Source: Pedobacter sp. Leaf216
Lineage (GTDB): Bacteria; Bacteroidota; Bacteroidia; Sphingobacteriales; Sphingobacteriaceae
Assembly (NCBI RefSeq): GCF_001421515.1
Contig: NZ_LMKM01000007.1
Location: 169,458-224,116, forward strand
DNA: 54,659 nucleotides
Reading direction: 5' to 3'
The notes beneath the pieces are model-generated. The model searched no databases. It was not told the origin of the DNA and was given only the letters and a program-made list of their open reading frames with translations. Positions 53,495-54,659 of this stretch are shown in pieces (positions within the stretch are counted from its first letter, which is position 1; the number at the start of each line of letters is the position of its first letter). The position numbers and the translations under genes were made by a program.

Positions 53495-53687
53495 TTAGTC
53501 TGTTTGGTTCCGGCCGAATGTATCGACAAGAGCAAAAATAAAAATCCAATCCAGAAAACAACTACAGGAAGTAGCATCAAGACTGATTAAGTCGGTAATT
53601 GACTAGAAATGAGAAAGAAATTTTTTCAACTTTTTTATTTAGTAAATTAGATTTGCGTTGCGAACAATTAAAAGCAAATTACTGTGC

Positions 53688-53714
53688 AAAAAAAAAGCAG
53701 GACTAAATCCTGCT
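53688..53714 (-). terminator. Intrinsic terminator of cspA
   Basis: Hairpin arms AGCAGGA (53696-53702) and TCCTGCT (53708-53714), with a run of nine T on the minus strand just after the stem. It sits right downstream of the cold-shock gene stop, the classic layout of a factor-independent terminator. Confidence 0.9.
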
Positions 53715-53735
53715 CAAAATCTTTTTAGGGAAGAA

Positions 53736-53924
53736 TTAAACAACTCTTACTTTCACTGCATTAAGGCCTTTTTTGCCTTCTTGAACTTCGTATTCAACTG
53801 TATCATTCTCTCTGATTTCATCAATCAGGCCTGATGCATGCACAAAAATCTCAGATCCGCTGTCTTCTTTAATAAAGCCAAAGCCTTTTTCTGAGTTAAA
53901 AAATTTTACTGTTCCGTTTTTCAT
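53736..53924 (-). CDS. cspA: Cold-shock protein (CspA family)
   Basis: 62 aa from the ATG at 53924 (MKNGTVKFFNSEKGFGFI); upstream in-frame codons would add a hydrophobic stretch and are not likely coding. The RNP1 motif KGFGFI and RNP2-like IFVHAS are both present, so it is a single cold-shock domain binding single-stranded nucleic acid. It helps translation at low temperature or stress; the upstream leader is AT-rich and long, as common for csp genes. A terminator follows. Confidence 0.95.
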   Translation of the reverse strand: MKNGTVKFFNSEKGFGFIKEDSGSEIFVHASGLIDEIRENDTVEYEVQEGKKGLNAVKVRVV

Positions 53925-54072
53925 TATACTGGATGTTTTTAAATTAAAAATCAAAAATAGGATTAAAACCCAAAAACCAAAATTACTGGCAAACAAAATT
54001 GAAGTTTATGCACAAAATATTTACAACTGTAAAGATTGTTTGCCATTTTACCGTATGAGTACGGTTAAAAAG

Positions 54073-54363
54073 TTAGATAGATTTTCTCTGGGTGATTGAA
54101 GAATACCAATTGATGGGATGTGATCTTAAATTCATACCGTCACTTTCAATATGATACAAAATGATCGGCATACTGAAATCTACAAAACGTTCTACCTGCC
54201 TTGAAAGTTTACCAAGAAAATCGATACTCGAAATGCCTTCTTTTAAATGAACGTAGATTACATTGCCTGTTTTAAACTCAAAGCGCTCTACAACTCCGGG
54301 CCACTCTGCTTTAATTTTGCTGAGGAAAGCTTTGATTTTGGTTTCTTCTTTTAGATTTTCCAT
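54073..54363 (-). CDS. Hypothetical protein
   Basis: 96 aa from the ATG at 54363 (MENLKEETKIKAFLSK). Helical N-terminus, then a beta-rich part (VIYVHLKEGISSIDFLGKL). No domain recognised and no cysteine or signal peptide. It probably belongs to a small conserved Bacteroidota family; nothing about function can be read here. The next 300 bases are mainly repeat. Confidence 0.6.
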   Translation of the reverse strand: MENLKEETKIKAFLSKIKAEWPGVVERFEFKTGNVIYVHLKEGISSIDFLGKLSRQVERFVDFSMPIILYHIESDGMNLRSHPINWYSSITQRKSI

Positions 54364-54473
54364 AAGCTTATCAGTATTTTTAATGTATGCTAATTTAACC
54401 AATTATAATGAATAAGGTTAATTGTAACAGTAGATATACAATTATTTAACATTACATATTATATCACACTGCA

Positions 54474-54659
54474 GTCATTTAGAGCGAAGCACAGCGCAGC
54501 CGATAAATCTTTTAAAGTGCTCAAGATCAAACTCAATAATGTTTAAAATCACAATCAAAGATTTCTCCGCTACGGTCGAAATGACGATTTATTTTATGGC
54601 AACCGTCATTTCGAGCGAAGCATAGCGCAGCCGAGAAATTTTTTAAAGTGCTTAAGATC
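54474..54659. repeat. Direct/inverted GTCATTTCGAGCGAAG-type repeats
   Basis: Direct copies at 54474-54528 and 54605-54659 (GTCATTT-AGAGCGAAGC and GTCATTTCGAGCGAAGC), with an inverted copy AAAGATTTCTCCGCTACGG between them (54557-54585). This is an intergenic palindromic element with no gene. The window ends inside it, so its full extent is unknown. Confidence 0.75.

Noticed and set aside
53421..53561. Longer form of the 52818 gene starting at TTG 53561
   Set aside because: TTG start with poor context, and a good -7 box lies inside it, so the ATG at 53420 is preferred, though the extension is not excluded.

Overview
The window looks like a chromosomal segment of a Bacteroidota bacterium of the Sphingobacteriaceae, most like Pedobacter (inference). 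The reasons are the AT-rich sequence, weak Shine-Dalgarno sites, family-typical proteins (FucP-type permease, GH29 fucosidase, GH43-like and ThuA-like proteins, Ysc84/SYLF protein, zinc-less MoeB-rhodanese, MoaC-MoaB fusion) and at least one good TAnnTTTG-type -7 box. No rRNA, tRNA, CRISPR, prophage or transposase gene was seen.

Layout. 1-889: gene-free, dispersed repeats. 890-3457: an MlaEFD-type lipid transport operon. 3691-10050: an L-fucose operon on the minus strand (alpha-L-fucosidase, FucP permease, mutarotase, sugar 1-dehydrogenase, zinc dehydrogenase) with a divergent AraC regulator. 10165-13174: small secreted protein, SYLF protein, LysR regulator with a divergent methyltransferase. 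13729-18943: an RND efflux operon. 19057-19431: an 18-copy 21-bp minisatellite. 19488-22913: PAP2 phosphatase, histidine kinase, response regulator and HD hydrolase. 23157-37432: accessory metabolism (epimerase, AraC, frameshifted ThuA-like gene, hydrolase, EEP family protein, GH43-like protein, NmrA/HxlR pair, Gfo/Idh/MocA oxidoreductase, large glycosidase-like protein, ABC exporter). 37829-43531: an oxidative methionine-repair locus. 44325-51009: a molybdenum-cofactor operon. 50988-52187: a four-unit tandem array, followed by small hypothetical genes, cspA and more repeats.

The main discovery is at 37829-43531. An ECF sigma factor and a ZAS-type anti-sigma factor sit among a secreted Met/Lys-rich peptide, a DUF1223 thiol protein, a b-type cytochrome, a Tat-exported MsrP/YedY-like molybdoenzyme, and MsrA and MsrB lipoproteins. 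Four promoters share one exact two-part motif, TGTAAGG-N15-CGACTAA: before the sigma gene, the Met-rich peptide gene, the DUF1223-cytochrome-MsrP operon and the msrB-msrA operon. This gives a self-contained regulon visible in sequence. It resembles in gene content the hypochlorite-scavenging SigF/NrsF/MrpX/YedY1 system known from Azospira. The Moco operon just downstream could supply the cofactor of the MsrP-like enzyme.

A second regulon can be read around the two-component system. A tandem half-site, CTACAGA-N4-CTNCAKA on the minus strand, lies upstream of the HD/regulator operon, the PAP2 gene and the RND efflux operon, and probably marks binding of the OmpR-type regulator. A third signal is a pair of nearly identical ~80-nt elements (28349-28430 and 31644-31723). 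Each has a 5' hairpin kept paired by a wobble change, an invariant linker and an intrinsic terminator, so they may be a small RNA or attenuator family.
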